A stretch of 33,079 nt of DNA from Bacteroidales bacterium (GTDB lineage Bacteria; Bacteroidota; Bacteroidia; Bacteroidales; WCHB1-69). Each line of letters opens with the position of its first letter. The stretch's first letter is position 1. The position numbers were made by a program, and so were the translations under genes. Of the stretch, positions 17,719 through 26,570 are shown piece by piece. Where the stretch lies: positions 1 to 33,079 of the forward strand of contig JAFVNW010000005.1 in the NCBI GenBank assembly GCA_017506175.1. The letters are read 5' to 3'. The notes below the pieces were generated by a model that saw nothing but the letters and a program-made list of their open reading frames with translations, did not search any database and had not been told where the DNA came from.

Positions 17719-17760
17719 TCAAGGATTTATAGAGGAGAATCAAGAAGCATTTGCGACATT

Positions 17761-17780
17761 ATTTCCGAAAATTTCCGAAA
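17761..17780 (+). repeat. Two tandem 10-base repeats after pepT
   Basis: ATTTCCGAAA occurs twice in direct succession between the pepT stop codon and its terminator. No function can be read from it. Confidence 0.6.
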
Positions 17781-17792
17781 ATCAGACCTCAC

Positions 17793-17829
17793 AAAGCCAC
17801 GAATTTCCACAAAATCTCGTGGCTTTTTT
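17793..17829 (+). terminator. Intrinsic terminator after pepT
   Basis: AAAGCCACGA (17793-17802) pairs perfectly with TCGTGGCTTT (17817-17826), followed by TTT and then an A/T-rich tract with seven T. Confidence 0.85.
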
Positions 17830-17932
17830 ATTTTTTTACCATCAAAATCATTATTAACTAATTAAAAATCAACAACTTGTAAAATTATAAAAAAAAATAG
17901 CCCAAAGGGGGTCAACCAAATAAAAATAAGTG

Positions 17933-17940
17933 TACTTTTG
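17933..17940 (+). promoter_or_regulatory. Promoter -7 box for tRNA-Gln
   Basis: TACTTTTG matches TAnnTTTG and lies 13 bases before the tRNA, so the primary transcript starts almost at the mature 5' end. The -33 element is weak. Confidence 0.65.
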
Positions 17941-17953
17941 TGGTCTCAAACGC

Positions 17954-18024
17954 TGTCCAATGGTGTAACGGTAGCACTACAGTTTTTGGTACTGTCTGTC
18001 TTGGTTCGAATCCAGGTTGGACAA
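17954..18024 (+). tRNA. tRNA-Gln (anticodon UUG)
   Basis: A full cloverleaf can be drawn. The acceptor arms are TGTCCAA (17954-17960) and TTGGACA (18017-18023). The D-arm is GTGT/GCAC, the anticodon stem ACAGT/ACTGT has loop TTTTGGT with anticodon TTG at 17986-17988, and the T-arm CTTGG/CCAGG has loop TTCGAAT. The discriminator base is A18024. The 3' CCA is not encoded and must be added. It reads CAA and, by wobble, CAG. It stands alone and is followed by its own terminator. Confidence 0.95.
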
Positions 18025-18032
18025 CACAGCGA

Positions 18033-18064
18033 AACTCTCACTAGCTCATTAGTGGGAGTTTTTT
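18033..18064 (+). terminator. Intrinsic terminator after tRNA-Gln
   Basis: AACTCTCACTA (18033-18043) pairs with TAGTGGGAGTT (18050-18060) with one G-T pair, with a 6-base loop and then TTTT. Confidence 0.85.
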
Positions 18065-18080
18065 GTAAGGAAGATGAAGC

Positions 18081-18106
18081 GGGGACCGGAGGCGATCCCC
18101 CTTTTT
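18081..18106 (+). terminator. Second terminator or attenuator ahead of nusA
   Basis: GGGGA (18081-18085) pairs with TCCCC (18096-18100), followed by CTTTTTA. With the preceding terminator it forms a double stop between the tRNA and nusA. As the last signal before nusA it is a candidate attenuator. Confidence 0.55.
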
Positions 18107-18165
18107 ATTGACATTGACTTAGACCGAATAGAAACAACAAATAATATAAACCAAGAAAACAAAAA

Positions 18166-19410
18166 ATGGAAGAACGTGTAAATCTGATTGAAACCTTTTC
18201 GGAATTCAAGGAGTTCAAAAATATTGACAGAGAGTCGCTGATGCGCATATTGGAAGACATTTTCCGCTCAGTATTGTCGAAGAAGTTAGGGCCGGATGCC
18301 AATTTCGACGTGATTGTCAATGTGGACCGCGGCGATTTGGAGATCCAGCAATACCGTGAAATCGTGGAAGACGGCGCAGTGGAGAATCCGAACACGCAAA
18401 TTGCATTGTCGGATGCCATCAAGATTGAGCCCGACTTTGAAGTGGGAGAAGAGGTAATGGAGAATATCCGTCTGGAAGATTTTGCCCGCCGCGAAATCTT
18501 GTCCCTCCGTCAGAACCTGATTTCCAAAATCATGGAATACGAGAAAGACCTCATCTACAAAAAATATGAAAACAACGTCGGCGAACTCATCACAGGCGAA
18601 GTGACCCAGGTTTGGCGCAAGGAGGTTCTCGTTGCCGATGAAGAGGGCATCGAGTTGGTTCTCCCCAAGTCAGAACAAATTCCCGCTGACCACTACAAGA
18701 AAGGCGACTCCATCACCGCCGTTGTGGAAAGAGTTGAAATCATCTCCTCCACCCCGCGTATCACCTTGTCTCGCACCTCCCCAATGTTCCTTGAACGCCT
18801 ACTGGAACGCGAAGTTGACGAAATCCGCGACGGCCTCATCACCATCAAGAACGTGGTTCGCTCCCCTGGCGAAAGAGCCAAAGTGCTGGTTGAATCCTAC
18901 GACGACCGCATCGACCCAGTGGGCGCTTGCGTGGGATTGAAAGGAAGCCGTATCCATGGCATCATCCATGAACTCCATAACGAAAACATCGACATCATCA
19001 ATTACACAAACAACCCCAAACTTCTGATTACCAGAGCTTTGAACCCAGCAAAGATCTCCTTTATCGAGATTGACGAAGAGAACAAGAAAGCCGATGTATA
19101 TATGAAACCCGATCAGGTTTCCCTCGCCATCGGCAAAGGCGGCTACAACATCAAACTCGCCGGCAAACTCTCCGGTTACGAAATCGACGTGTTCCGCGAC
19201 GACATTGAAGAAGAGGAAGATGTGGATCTCGACGAATTCAACGATGTATTCGACCAATGGGTTATCGACGCCTTCAAGAACATCGGCTGCGATACCGCCA
19301 AAAGCGTGCTGAAACTGAGCCGCGAAGAGCTGATTCAACGCACCGACCTCGAAGAAGAAACCGTGGATGAAATGATCGCCGCCGTCAAAGAAGAACTCGA
19401 CGAGGAGTAA
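18166..19410 (+). CDS. nusA: Transcription termination/antitermination factor NusA
   Basis: Binds RNA polymerase and modulates pausing, termination and antitermination. 414 residues. The N-terminal polymerase-binding domain (to about 130) is followed by an S1 domain (GELITGEVTQVWRKEVLVAD, near 138-200). The paired KH domains include GACVGLKGSRIHGIIHEL and AIGKGGYNIKLAGKLSG. A short acidic tail with one helix-hairpin-helix-like segment (AFKNIGCDTAKSVLKLSREEL) completes it, as usual in Bacteroidota. infB follows after 96 bases, the conserved nusA-infB order. The rimP gene that normally precedes nusA is missing here; a tRNA gene and two terminators stand in its place. A nusA promoter was not clearly seen. 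Confidence 0.95.
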   Translation: MEERVNLIETFSEFKEFKNIDRESLMRILEDIFRSVLSKKLGPDANFDVIVNVDRGDLEIQQYREIVEDGAVENPNTQIALSDAIKIEPDFEVGEEVMENIRLEDFARREILSLRQNLISKIMEYEKDLIYKKYENNVGELITGEVTQVWRKEVLVADEEGIELVLPKSEQIPADHYKKGDSITAVVERVEIISSTPRITLSRTSPMFLERLLEREVDEIRDGLITIKNVVRSPGERAKVLVESYDDRIDPVGACVGLKGSRIHGIIHELHNENIDIINYTNNPKLLITRALNPAKISFIEIDEENKKADVYMKPDQVSLAIGKGGYNIKLAGKLSGYEIDVFRDDIEEEEDVDLDEFNDVFDQWVIDAFKNIGCDTAKSVLKLSREELIQRTDLEEETVDEMIAAVKEELDEE

Positions 19411-19506
19411 ACACTCATTTCCGATTACACCAATTCACTAATCGAAACACAACTTACACTTTTAGGCAAGGGAATCAGAAAAAACAAGAATAAAACAATT
19501 TAATAT

Positions 19507-22374
19507 ATGGGTGAAGAAAAGAAATTACCAAGATTAGGTGCAGCAGCCAAAGAGTTCAACGTTTCAACCGCCGGTATCGTGGAAATCCTGCAGAAGGAAG
19601 GCATCGTTATCGAAGACAACCGCAACGTGAAACTGACGGCTGAAATGTACGACATTCTCATCAACAAACTGGGTGCGGACAAAAAAGTGAAGGAAGAGTC
19701 CCAAAAATTGGACATGGACTTCTCCTATAACAAGCCCGCAGCAAAAGCGGAAAGCGAGAAAACCGCAGTTGCACCCGTTGAAGACGAGCCCGTCATCCTG
19801 ATTAAGGACAATACAATTGAGCGCGAACCCATCAAGGTTGAGATTCCCAAACCGAAAATTTTAGGCAAAATCGACCTCGGTGAAAAGAAGACCTCAAAGA
19901 AGAGCGCGAAAACCGAGGAAAAGCCCGCTACAGAGAAATCCGTAGAGGAAAAGAAAGAGGTTCCCGCCCAGCCCGCCAGCGAATCCCAACCGGAACAAGA
20001 AATCCAGCCTGAAGTCCAAACGGAAACAGCGAAAGAAGCAGAACCGGCGAAGGAAGAGCCGAAAGCCCCGGAACATATCAATATCGAGGTTGATAATCCA
20101 AGCGTTAAGGTTGTGGGCAAAATCGATCTGAACGCCAAACATTCTCCTACCGCTCCCGCAACCGAAACACCGACTGAAAATGTTGAGGAAGCCTCCGAAG
20201 AGGCAGCTCAGGAAGAGGTTGAACCCCAGCCTTCAGAACCCAAAAAAGAACATATCGGCATCAACGTAGAGAAATCCGCAGGTCCGAAAATCTTGGGGAA
20301 AATCGACCTCTCTACCATTCGCGAAACCACCAAAAAGACAGACAAATCGGCTGCCAGCTCTCCTGATGCCAAGAAGAAAAAAAGAAAGAGAATCAAACAG
20401 CAGACTGCCGTCAAGAATCTGAAAGAAGAAAACCCAAAGGCGAAGAAACCAGAACCCAAGGTGGAAATCTCCGAAGAGGACATCCAGCGCCAAATCAAAG
20501 AAACCATGCAACGACTGGAACCACTGGGCAAGACCAAGGCAGCCAAGCGGAGAAGAGAGAAACGCCAACACATTCAGGAAGAGCACCTCGAACAAGAGCG
20601 TCAGGAACTCGAACAGCAGAAGATTCTGAAGGTCACGGAATTCATCACCGCCAACGAACTGGCCACTTTGATGAACGTTCCCGTAACCCAGATCATTTCC
20701 ACCTGCATGAGCGTCGGGCTGTTCGTCGCCATCAACCAGCGACTGGGAGCCGAGACCATCTCTCTGCTGGCCGAAGAATTCGGCTACCAAGTGGAATTCG
20801 TCGGTGTGGATGACGGCAGTGAACACTCAAGCACTGAGGAAGAGGACAACCCCGAAGACCTCCAGCCCCGCCACCCCATCATTACGGTTATGGGCCACGT
20901 TGACCATGGTAAAACCTCTCTGCTGGACTACATTCGCAAATCCAATGTCATTGCCGGTGAAGCAGGCGGAATCACCCAACACATTGGTGCATATGAAGTT
21001 ACATTATCCGACGGAAGAAAAATCACTTTCCTTGACACGCCAGGCCACGAAGCCTTCACCGCCATGCGTGCACGCGGTGCCAAAATCACCGACTTGTGTA
21101 TTATTGTCATCGCCGCTGACGACTCCATTATGCCACAGACCGTGGAAGCCATCAATCACGCGCAGGCCGCTGGCGTTCCGATGGTCTTCGCCATCACCAA
21201 AATCGACAAACCACACGCCAATCCCGAAAAAATCAAAGAGGGCTTGGCCAATATGAATATCCTCGTGGAAGAATGGGGAGGCAAATACCAGTGCCAGGAA
21301 ATCGATGCCAAGCACGGCACGAACGTCAACGAACTGTTGGACAAGGTTTTGCTAGAAGCCGAAATGTTGGATTTGAAAGCCAATCCGAACCGTCCGGGGT
21401 TGGGTACAGTCATTGAATCCTCCTTGGACAAAGGCAAGGGCTATGTGGCCAAATTGTTGGTACAGAATGGCACGCTGAAAATCGGCGACCCAATTCTGGC
21501 TGGCAGCTGCTACGGCAAAGTCAAGGCACTTTACAACGAACGTAACCAGAAGGTGCAGTCAGTAGGACCGGCTTCCCCAGTTTTACTGCTCGGTTTAGAC
21601 GGAGCACCGCAAGCCGGCGACACGTTCAAGGTCTGCGAATCGGAGCAGGAAGCCCGTTCCATCGCCACCAAGCGCGCCCGTCTGCTCCGCGAACAAGGGC
21701 TACGCACGCAAAAACACATCACCCTGGACGAAATCGGACGCCGTATCGCCATCGGCGACTTCAAGGAACTGAACGTCATCGTAAAGGGCGATGTGGATGG
21801 CTCCGTAGAAGCCCTCGCCGACTCCTTGATGAAGCTCTCCACCGAACAGGTGCAGGTGAACGTCATCCACAAATCCGTCGGTCAGGTGACCGAAAGCGAT
21901 GTTTTGCTGGCATCCGCCTCCAACGCCGTCATCGTTGCTTTCCAAGTTCGTCCGTCGGCTGGTGCTCGCAAACTGGCTGAAAAAGAGCAGATTGACTTAC
22001 GCACCTACTCCATCATCTATGATGCAATTGAAGAAATCAAGTCTGCGATGGAGTGCATGCTGGCTCCGAAAATCCGAGAAAAAGTGCTCTGCAACATTGA
22101 AATCAAGGAGGTCTTCAAAATTTCAAAGGTGGGAAGCGTGGCTGGCTGTATCGTTCTGGACGGCAAGCTACAACGCACTACAAAGGTGCGCCTCATCCGC
22201 GATGGTATCGTCATCTACACTGGTAAACTGGGCTCACTACGCCGCTACAAGGACGATGTCAAAGAGGTTGTTTCCGGACAAGACTGCGGCTTGAATATCG
22301 AGAACTTCAACGACATCAAAGTGGGCGACATCATTGAAGGCTACGAAGAATACGAAGAAAAAGCAACCCTTTAA
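19507..22374 (+). CDS. infB: Translation initiation factor IF-2
   Basis: GTPase that brings initiator tRNA to the small ribosomal subunit and promotes subunit joining. 955 residues. It has an N-terminal IF2_N-type domain ([26 protein letters not shown]) and a long Glu/Lys/Pro-rich linker with three copies of a [16 protein letters not shown] motif (near 117, 202 and 260). A second IF2_N domain and then the G domain follow: G1 GHVDHGKT (463-470), G3 DTPGHE, G4 TKID (564-567) and G5 DAK (600-602). Domains II to IV then follow to the end. The G4 motif is normally NKxD and G5 SAK, so both differ here, though Lys565, Asp567 and Lys602 are kept. The small gene at 22387 follows 12 bases later. Confidence 0.95.
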   Translation: MGEEKKLPRLGAAAKEFNVSTAGIVEILQKEGIVIEDNRNVKLTAEMYDILINKLGADKKVKEESQKLDMDFSYNKPAAKAESEKTAVAPVEDEPVILIKDNTIEREPIKVEIPKPKILGKIDLGEKKTSKKSAKTEEKPATEKSVEEKKEVPAQPASESQPEQEIQPEVQTETAKEAEPAKEEPKAPEHINIEVDNPSVKVVGKIDLNAKHSPTAPATETPTENVEEASEEAAQEEVEPQPSEPKKEHIGINVEKSAGPKILGKIDLSTIRETTKKTDKSAASSPDAKKKKRKRIKQQTAVKNLKEENPKAKKPEPKVEISEEDIQRQIKETMQRLEPLGKTKAAKRRREKRQHIQEEHLEQERQELEQQKILKVTEFITANELATLMNVPVTQIISTCMSVGLFVAINQRLGAETISLLAEEFGYQVEFVGVDDGSEHSSTEEEDNPEDLQPRHPIITVMGHVDHGKTSLLDYIRKSNVIAGEAGGITQHIGAYEVTLSDGRKITFLDTPGHEAFTAMRARGAKITDLCIIVIAADDSIMPQTVEAINHAQAAGVPMVFAITKIDKPHANPEKIKEGLANMNILVEEWGGKYQCQEIDAKHGTNVNELLDKVLLEAEMLDLKANPNRPGLGTVIESSLDKGKGYVAKLLVQNGTLKIGDPILAGSCYGKVKALYNERNQKVQSVGPASPVLLLGLDGAPQAGDTFKVCESEQEARSIATKRARLLREQGLRTQKHITLDEIGRRIAIGDFKELNVIVKGDVDGSVEALADSLMKLSTEQVQVNVIHKSVGQVTESDVLLASASNAVIVAFQVRPSAGARKLAEKEQIDLRTYSIIYDAIEEIKSAMECMLAPKIREKVLCNIEIKEVFKISKVGSVAGCIVLDGKLQRTTKVRLIRDGIVIYTGKLGSLRRYKDDVKEVVSGQDCGLNIENFNDIKVGDIIEGYEEYEEKATL

Positions 22375-22386
22375 TACTTTGTAAAA

Positions 22387-22647
22387 ATGGCTATTTTCTC
22401 ATTCCTTCACCGACCAGAGCCGAAGCGTTTCACGTACAAACCGCGTTATTATGACCCCGACAAAGAAAAGGATGCGGAAACCGGGCACGTTCCTGACGAG
22501 ACCGAACTTTTCGCTCGCCGCCTCCACCGTTCCTGGGAGAGCAAGCGCACTGCCCGCAACGAAAACAAGAGAAAATCCTCCTCTCGCGCCATCATCTGGT
22601 CTGTCGTGATTCTGGCGCTGCTGCTGTATGTGATTTACAAATTGTAA
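22387..22647 (+). CDS. Small tail-anchored membrane protein downstream of infB
   Basis: 86 residues. The soluble, very basic and acidic part begins MAIFSFLHRPEPKRFTYKPR, then YYDPDKEK, and contains a second charged stretch (RRLHRSWESKRTARNENKRK). The last 20 residues (IIWSVVILALLLYVIYKL) form one transmembrane helix, so it should sit in the inner membrane with its N-terminus in the cytoplasm. The FxYKPRYYDP opening resembles small conserved Bacteroidota proteins of unknown function. It is almost certainly translated from the nusA-infB transcript. The function is unknown. Confidence 0.75.
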   Translation: MAIFSFLHRPEPKRFTYKPRYYDPDKEKDAETGHVPDETELFARRLHRSWESKRTARNENKRKSSSRAIIWSVVILALLLYVIYKL

Positions 22648-22673
22648 ATGAGGTTCAGAATCTACCTGTACCC

Positions 22674-22729
22674 ATAAAATTATCCGATGATTTTGGTAGT
22701 GTTATACTAAAACCATCGGATAATTTTAT
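22674..22729. terminator. Long inverted repeat acting as a bidirectional terminator
   Basis: Two 25-base arms (22674-22698 and 22705-22729) are complementary at 23 of 25 positions around a 6-base loop (GTGTTA). The outer ends are ATAAAATTATCCGATG and its complement, so A/T tracts flank the stem on both strands. It lies between the convergent infB and ffh transcription units. Confidence 0.8.
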
Positions 22730-22792
22730 CAATATACACCGTAAAAGGATACTTGGTGAGCTGGAGCGCATATCACTCCATTCTGTTCATGG

Positions 22793-24127
22793 TTACCGAC
22801 GTCCACGGGTGCTCAGCGCCTGCATCAAATTCTTCGCCTTCCCGCTATTCACCATCTTCATCATCTTACGAGTATCGTAGAACTGCTTGACGAGACGATT
22901 CACCTCTTGTATATCGGTTCCGCTGCCGTTGGCGATGCGTTTTTTACGGCTGCCGTTGAGCAAATCGGGGTTGGTGCGCTCGGCGGGGGTCATTGACAAA
23001 ATGATGGCCTCCACGCTCTTGAAGGCGTTGTCGTCGATGTCCATATCGCGAACGGCCTTGCCCATGCCGGGAATCATGCCCATCAGTTCCTTCACGTTGC
23101 CCATCTTCTTGATTTGCTGGATTTGATTCAGGAAATCGTTGAAATCGAACTGGTTTTTTGCTAATTTCTTCTGCAGTTTTGCTGCCTCTTCTTCGTCAAA
23201 TTGCGCCTGTGCCGTTTCCACGAAGGAGCGGATATCGCCCATGCCGAGGATACGTTCCGCCATGCGGTCGGGATGGAAAACGTCGAGAGCTTCCATTTTT
23301 TCGCCCGTACCGATAAACTTAATCGGCTTATTCACAACGGCTTTGATGGTCAAGGCGGCACCACCGCGGGTATCACCGTCCATTTTGGTAAGGATGACGC
23401 CGTCGAAGTTCAATTTGTCGTTGAAGGCCTTGGCGGTGTTCACGGCATCCTGGCCGGTCATGGCATCCACCACAAAGAGGATTTCGCTAGGATTGACGGC
23501 CTCCTTAATGTTGCCGATTTCATCCATCATCTCCTGGTCAACGGCGAGACGACCGGCGGTATCCACGAGGACGACATCGTAGCCCATCTCCTTGGCATGC
23601 TTGATGGAGTTTCGGGCGATGTCAACAGGTTTCTTGGAATCGGGTTCGGTATAAACCGGCACTTGAATCTGTTCGCCCAAAACCTTCAACTGGTCGATAG
23701 CGGCTGGACGATACACATCGCAAGCAACAAGCAGTGGTTTCTTTTTCCGTTTGTTTTTCAACATGTTAGCCAACTTCGCGGCATGGGTGGTCTTACCAGA
23801 ACCTTGCAGACCCGCCATCAAAATGATGGCAGGATTACCCTTCATGTTGATATCCTCAGCACTGCTACCCATCAATGAGATCAATTCGTCGTAGGTGATT
23901 TTCACCATCAACTGGCTGGGTGAAACGGCATTGATGACGTTCATACCCATAGCCTTGGCCTTCACCTTGTCGGTAAACTCCTTGGCAATCTTATAACTGA
24001 CGTCGGCATCGAGGAGGGCTTTGCGAACTTCCTTCACGGTTTCTGCAACATTGATATCTGTAATGTGCCCTTGGCCTTTGAGCACCTTGAATGCCCGTTC
24101 TAATCTATCGCTTAAACTATCAAACAT
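22793..24127 (-). CDS. ffh: Signal recognition particle protein Ffh
   Basis: GTPase of the signal recognition particle. With 4.5S RNA it binds signal sequences emerging from the ribosome and delivers them to FtsY at the membrane. 444 residues, family length. It has an N-terminal helical bundle, then G1 GLQGSGKT (106-113), DTAGR and TKMDGD in the G domain. The methionine-rich M domain includes MGMIPGMGK, and the RNA-binding helix-turn-helix follows (RRKRIANGSGTDIQEVNRL, then KQFYDTRKMMKMV). It has its own promoter at 24156 but is also downstream of the guaD operon on the same strand, so read-through is possible. No SRP RNA gene was found in the window. Confidence 0.95.
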   Translation of the reverse strand: MFDSLSDRLERAFKVLKGQGHITDINVAETVKEVRKALLDADVSYKIAKEFTDKVKAKAMGMNVINAVSPSQLMVKITYDELISLMGSSAEDINMKGNPAIILMAGLQGSGKTTHAAKLANMLKNKRKKKPLLVACDVYRPAAIDQLKVLGEQIQVPVYTEPDSKKPVDIARNSIKHAKEMGYDVVLVDTAGRLAVDQEMMDEIGNIKEAVNPSEILFVVDAMTGQDAVNTAKAFNDKLNFDGVILTKMDGDTRGGAALTIKAVVNKPIKFIGTGEKMEALDVFHPDRMAERILGMGDIRSFVETAQAQFDEEEAAKLQKKLAKNQFDFNDFLNQIQQIKKMGNVKELMGMIPGMGKAVRDMDIDDNAFKSVEAIILSMTPAERTNPDLLNGSRKKRIANGSGTDIQEVNRLVKQFYDTRKMMKMVNSGKAKNLMQALSTRGRR

Positions 24128-24155
24128 TGTTATTTTTTTTGTTTTAAAAAGTGTG

Positions 24156-24163
24156 CAAAAGTA
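24156..24163 (-). promoter_or_regulatory. Promoter -7 box for ffh
   Basis: Minus-strand TACTTTTG matches TAnnTTTG, 29 bases before the ffh ATG and between ffh and the upstream transglutaminase-like gene. The -33 region is T-rich without a clear TTG. Confidence 0.6.
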
Positions 24164-24181
24164 CGAAAAAAAATGTTGTCT

Positions 24182-25315
24182 CTATCTGAGTACCATCACG
24201 CCGATGATGTCGCTGCTCATGAACTTGCCGCCTGGATACTTGGCGGTATAGTCCATGTTCAGCCAGATGTTGCCATTGTTATCGGTATGATAATTGACTT
24301 TGTCGATTTTGCCGGAAGTGATTTTCGTGGTGATTTTCTTGCCTTTTTTGTAAGTCACTTTTCTTTGCGTGGAAGGCAGGAAAAGTTCGTGACGGATCAT
24401 GCCTGACAGAAGTTCAAAGGTTTTCTGGTCGTTGATTTTCAATTCGGGATATACATGGTTGGGAGTGCGGACTAAACGCACAACCCCACCGACGGAGTTG
24501 AGACAGGTGGCCATCAGCACGGCATAGTCGTCGCAGTCGCCAGCAAACGACTCCAAAGATTCCTCAGCCGGAGCGATATAGTCCCACTTATTGGGGTCGT
24601 TCACATAATTCCACTTCCCATTAATCTCTTTGAATACGGAAAAACATTGAATATAAACACGATAGTCTCCCTCCTGTTTCTTTTTGAAATTGGAACGGGC
24701 CGCCTGGTTGGCGAATTGTTTGATTTTGGGTGTGACCTTGCAGGCATTGCGGAACTCATTTTCCTTCGGGAATTTATGGATGGTGATTACATCCGTCACA
24801 GACGTGTCAGGGTTTTTCAAATCATCAATGAATTTTTGATAATTATCGACCATATCCGAAAAGCTGTACTTGCCCATAAGGGTAGTGAGGGTCAGGGTGG
24901 CGACCACCAACGCGATAATCGAAATCATCGTGGAGCGGAATCTTCTGAAGAGATAATAGAGTCCAATACCCACGCCAACCATGCTCACCAAGGAAAAAAT
25001 GGCTATGACGTGATGCATTGCATGGGTATCCGGAAGCAAGGAGACGCCGTCAATGGTTATGCCTTTGACGAGTTTGTAAAAAATGAAGTAGAGAGGGATT
25101 ACGAGCACCAAAACAACGATAACGGTAATCAGACGGCTAACCCATGGAATTTGTTTTTCCATTTCGCTTTTGAAAGAGGATTTATCCTCTCTGACTTTGC
25201 GTTTTCTGCGTTTTTTCAGCGCACGTTTCTTTGTTTTTGGAGTAGCCGATGCCGCAGCAGAGTTCGCCTGTTCAGTGTTTTGGTCTATTTTCTCAATATT
25301 TTCTACCATAATCAT
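24182..25315 (-). CDS. Transglutaminase-like membrane protein
   Basis: 377 residues. A very basic cytoplasmic N-terminus (KTKKRALKKRRKRKVRE, near 27-43) is followed by three predicted membrane helices at about 60-81, 101-123 and 129-147. The soluble C-terminal domain has a transglutaminase-like Cys-His arrangement: SFAGDCDDYAVLMATCL with Cys261 and TPNHVYPEL with His287. Such domains are usually papain-fold hydrolases or structural relatives; the substrate is unknown. With three helices the domain would face the opposite side from the N-terminus, most likely the periplasm. The start may be 25315 or the second ATG at 25309. It follows the serine hydrolase gene by about 23 bases and is probably in the same operon. 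Confidence 0.75.
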   Translation of the reverse strand: MIMVENIEKIDQNTEQANSAAASATPKTKKRALKKRRKRKVREDKSSFKSEMEKQIPWVSRLITVIVVLVLVIPLYFIFYKLVKGITIDGVSLLPDTHAMHHVIAIFSLVSMVGVGIGLYYLFRRFRSTMISIIALVVATLTLTTLMGKYSFSDMVDNYQKFIDDLKNPDTSVTDVITIHKFPKENEFRNACKVTPKIKQFANQAARSNFKKKQEGDYRVYIQCFSVFKEINGKWNYVNDPNKWDYIAPAEESLESFAGDCDDYAVLMATCLNSVGGVVRLVRTPNHVYPELKINDQKTFELLSGMIRHELFLPSTQRKVTYKKGKKITTKITSGKIDKVNYHTDNNGNIWLNMDYTAKYPGGKFMSSDIIGVMVLR

Positions 25316-25338
25316 TAAAATTAATCACCTGAAAAGAA

Positions 25339-26526
25339 TCAGGCTCCGTTCAGAATTTGCAGGATTTGGTTTGTTTTTCCACGGTGGGCACCGTTGCGCA
25401 AATTGCTCAGGAAGAGGATGTAGATATCGCTTATAGGATCATAAAGTTCCACGTGCACGAATCCATGCCAAAGACCGCCGTGAAAGACGAGCATTCCCAA
25501 GGTCTCGTTATCTTCCAAACGCCAACCATAACCGTAAGGTTTCGAGGGCTCTTTACCAGTAACAAGGTTGTTTTGCGGTGAAGTGGCGCGCTTTACCCAT
25601 GCTTTCGGAAGAATTTTGTAGGCATCAAAGAAGGCTTTCTTCCAAAGGGCCAAATCCTCCATACAGGAATAGAGCCCTTTGTCGCCGATAGTTCCATCCA
25701 TAAAATGCTCTTTCAGAGGACCTTTCGTGCTTTCGTGACCAAGAGCGATGCTGTATTTCTGTTTGATTTTCTCCTCTCGTTGTGTGATGTAGAAAGTGTG
25801 TGTCATTCCCGCCGGTTTGAAGATATTCTTCTCCGCATACTCTTCAAAGGGCATACCCGACACCTTTTCAACAATCAAGACCAGCAGGGCGTAATTGGTG
25901 TTTGTATAGATGAAGTTGTGACCGGGCAGAAAAGCGATTTCCGGCTTTTCCTTGGCCAGCACCTCCACCAAATCCTCGTTCGACATCAGTTTTGTACGGT
26001 CGAAGAGAGCCTCGCTAAAGTTGAAATACTCGGGAAGTCCGGAAGTGTGGGTGAGCAGCTGATGAATGGTGATGCCGTTGTAGGGAAGTTCGGGGAAGAA
26101 CTTGCGGAGAGTGTCCTTCAAGCTCAATTTTCCTTTGACAACCAACTGAAGCACAGCCGCCGCGGTAAACTGCTTGGAAACGGATGCCAAGTCGAAGGCG
26201 GTCTGCTCGGTAATCTCGTTGTCCTTGGTTTTCTGATCCAAACGGGTATAGCCTTTAACCACTTTTTCGATGACGATGTCTCCCTGCTGAACGAGCATCA
26301 CCCCGTTGAGTTTGGTGGCGACCTCCTCCGTCAGTTTGTCCAATTCCGCCCGCTTCAACTTGATATTCACCTCAAGGAATATTTTATTGATCTCCTCCAC
26401 AGGCAAATCTTTCAGCGGTACCGTCGGCTTGGTGTCTGGATAATAGATTTTCTGTGCAGGCAATATCGGGGTTGCCAATATCAAACCGGCCCATAAGAAA
26501 ACTATAACCAATCCTTTCATTTTCAT
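25339..26526 (-). CDS. Beta-lactamase-related serine hydrolase (class C-like fold), exported
   Basis: 395 residues with a signal peptide (MKMKGLVIVFLWAGLILATP, ending near PAQ25). It has the motifs of the beta-lactamase/transpeptidase-like family: S115-V-S-K118 (nucleophile and general base), Y207-T-N209 (equivalent to YxN) and H349-G-G (equivalent to KTG). The segment LLTHTSGLPEY is typical of family peptidases and esterases. It acts in the periplasm, probably on a D-amino-acid peptide, an ester or peptidoglycan. Relatives are mostly not true antibiotic-resistance enzymes, so resistance should not be inferred. It lies 44 bases after the acyl-CoA synthetase gene in the same operon. Confidence 0.87.
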   Translation of the reverse strand: MKMKGLVIVFLWAGLILATPILPAQKIYYPDTKPTVPLKDLPVEEINKIFLEVNIKLKRAELDKLTEEVATKLNGVMLVQQGDIVIEKVVKGYTRLDQKTKDNEITEQTAFDLASVSKQFTAAAVLQLVVKGKLSLKDTLRKFFPELPYNGITIHQLLTHTSGLPEYFNFSEALFDRTKLMSNEDLVEVLAKEKPEIAFLPGHNFIYTNTNYALLVLIVEKVSGMPFEEYAEKNIFKPAGMTHTFYITQREEKIKQKYSIALGHESTKGPLKEHFMDGTIGDKGLYSCMEDLALWKKAFFDAYKILPKAWVKRATSPQNNLVTGKEPSKPYGYGWRLEDNETLGMLVFHGGLWHGFVHVELYDPISDIYILFLSNLRNGAHRGKTNQILQILNGA

Positions 26527-26570
26527 TTATTAATCTATTAATAAACAGCGGCAAGCAGACAAAGTCGCCG

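Noticed and set aside
25339-26526. Antibiotic-resistance beta-lactamase
   Set aside because: The SxxK, YxN and HGG motifs place it in the broad serine hydrolase family; the HGG motif and the context do not support a true resistance enzyme.
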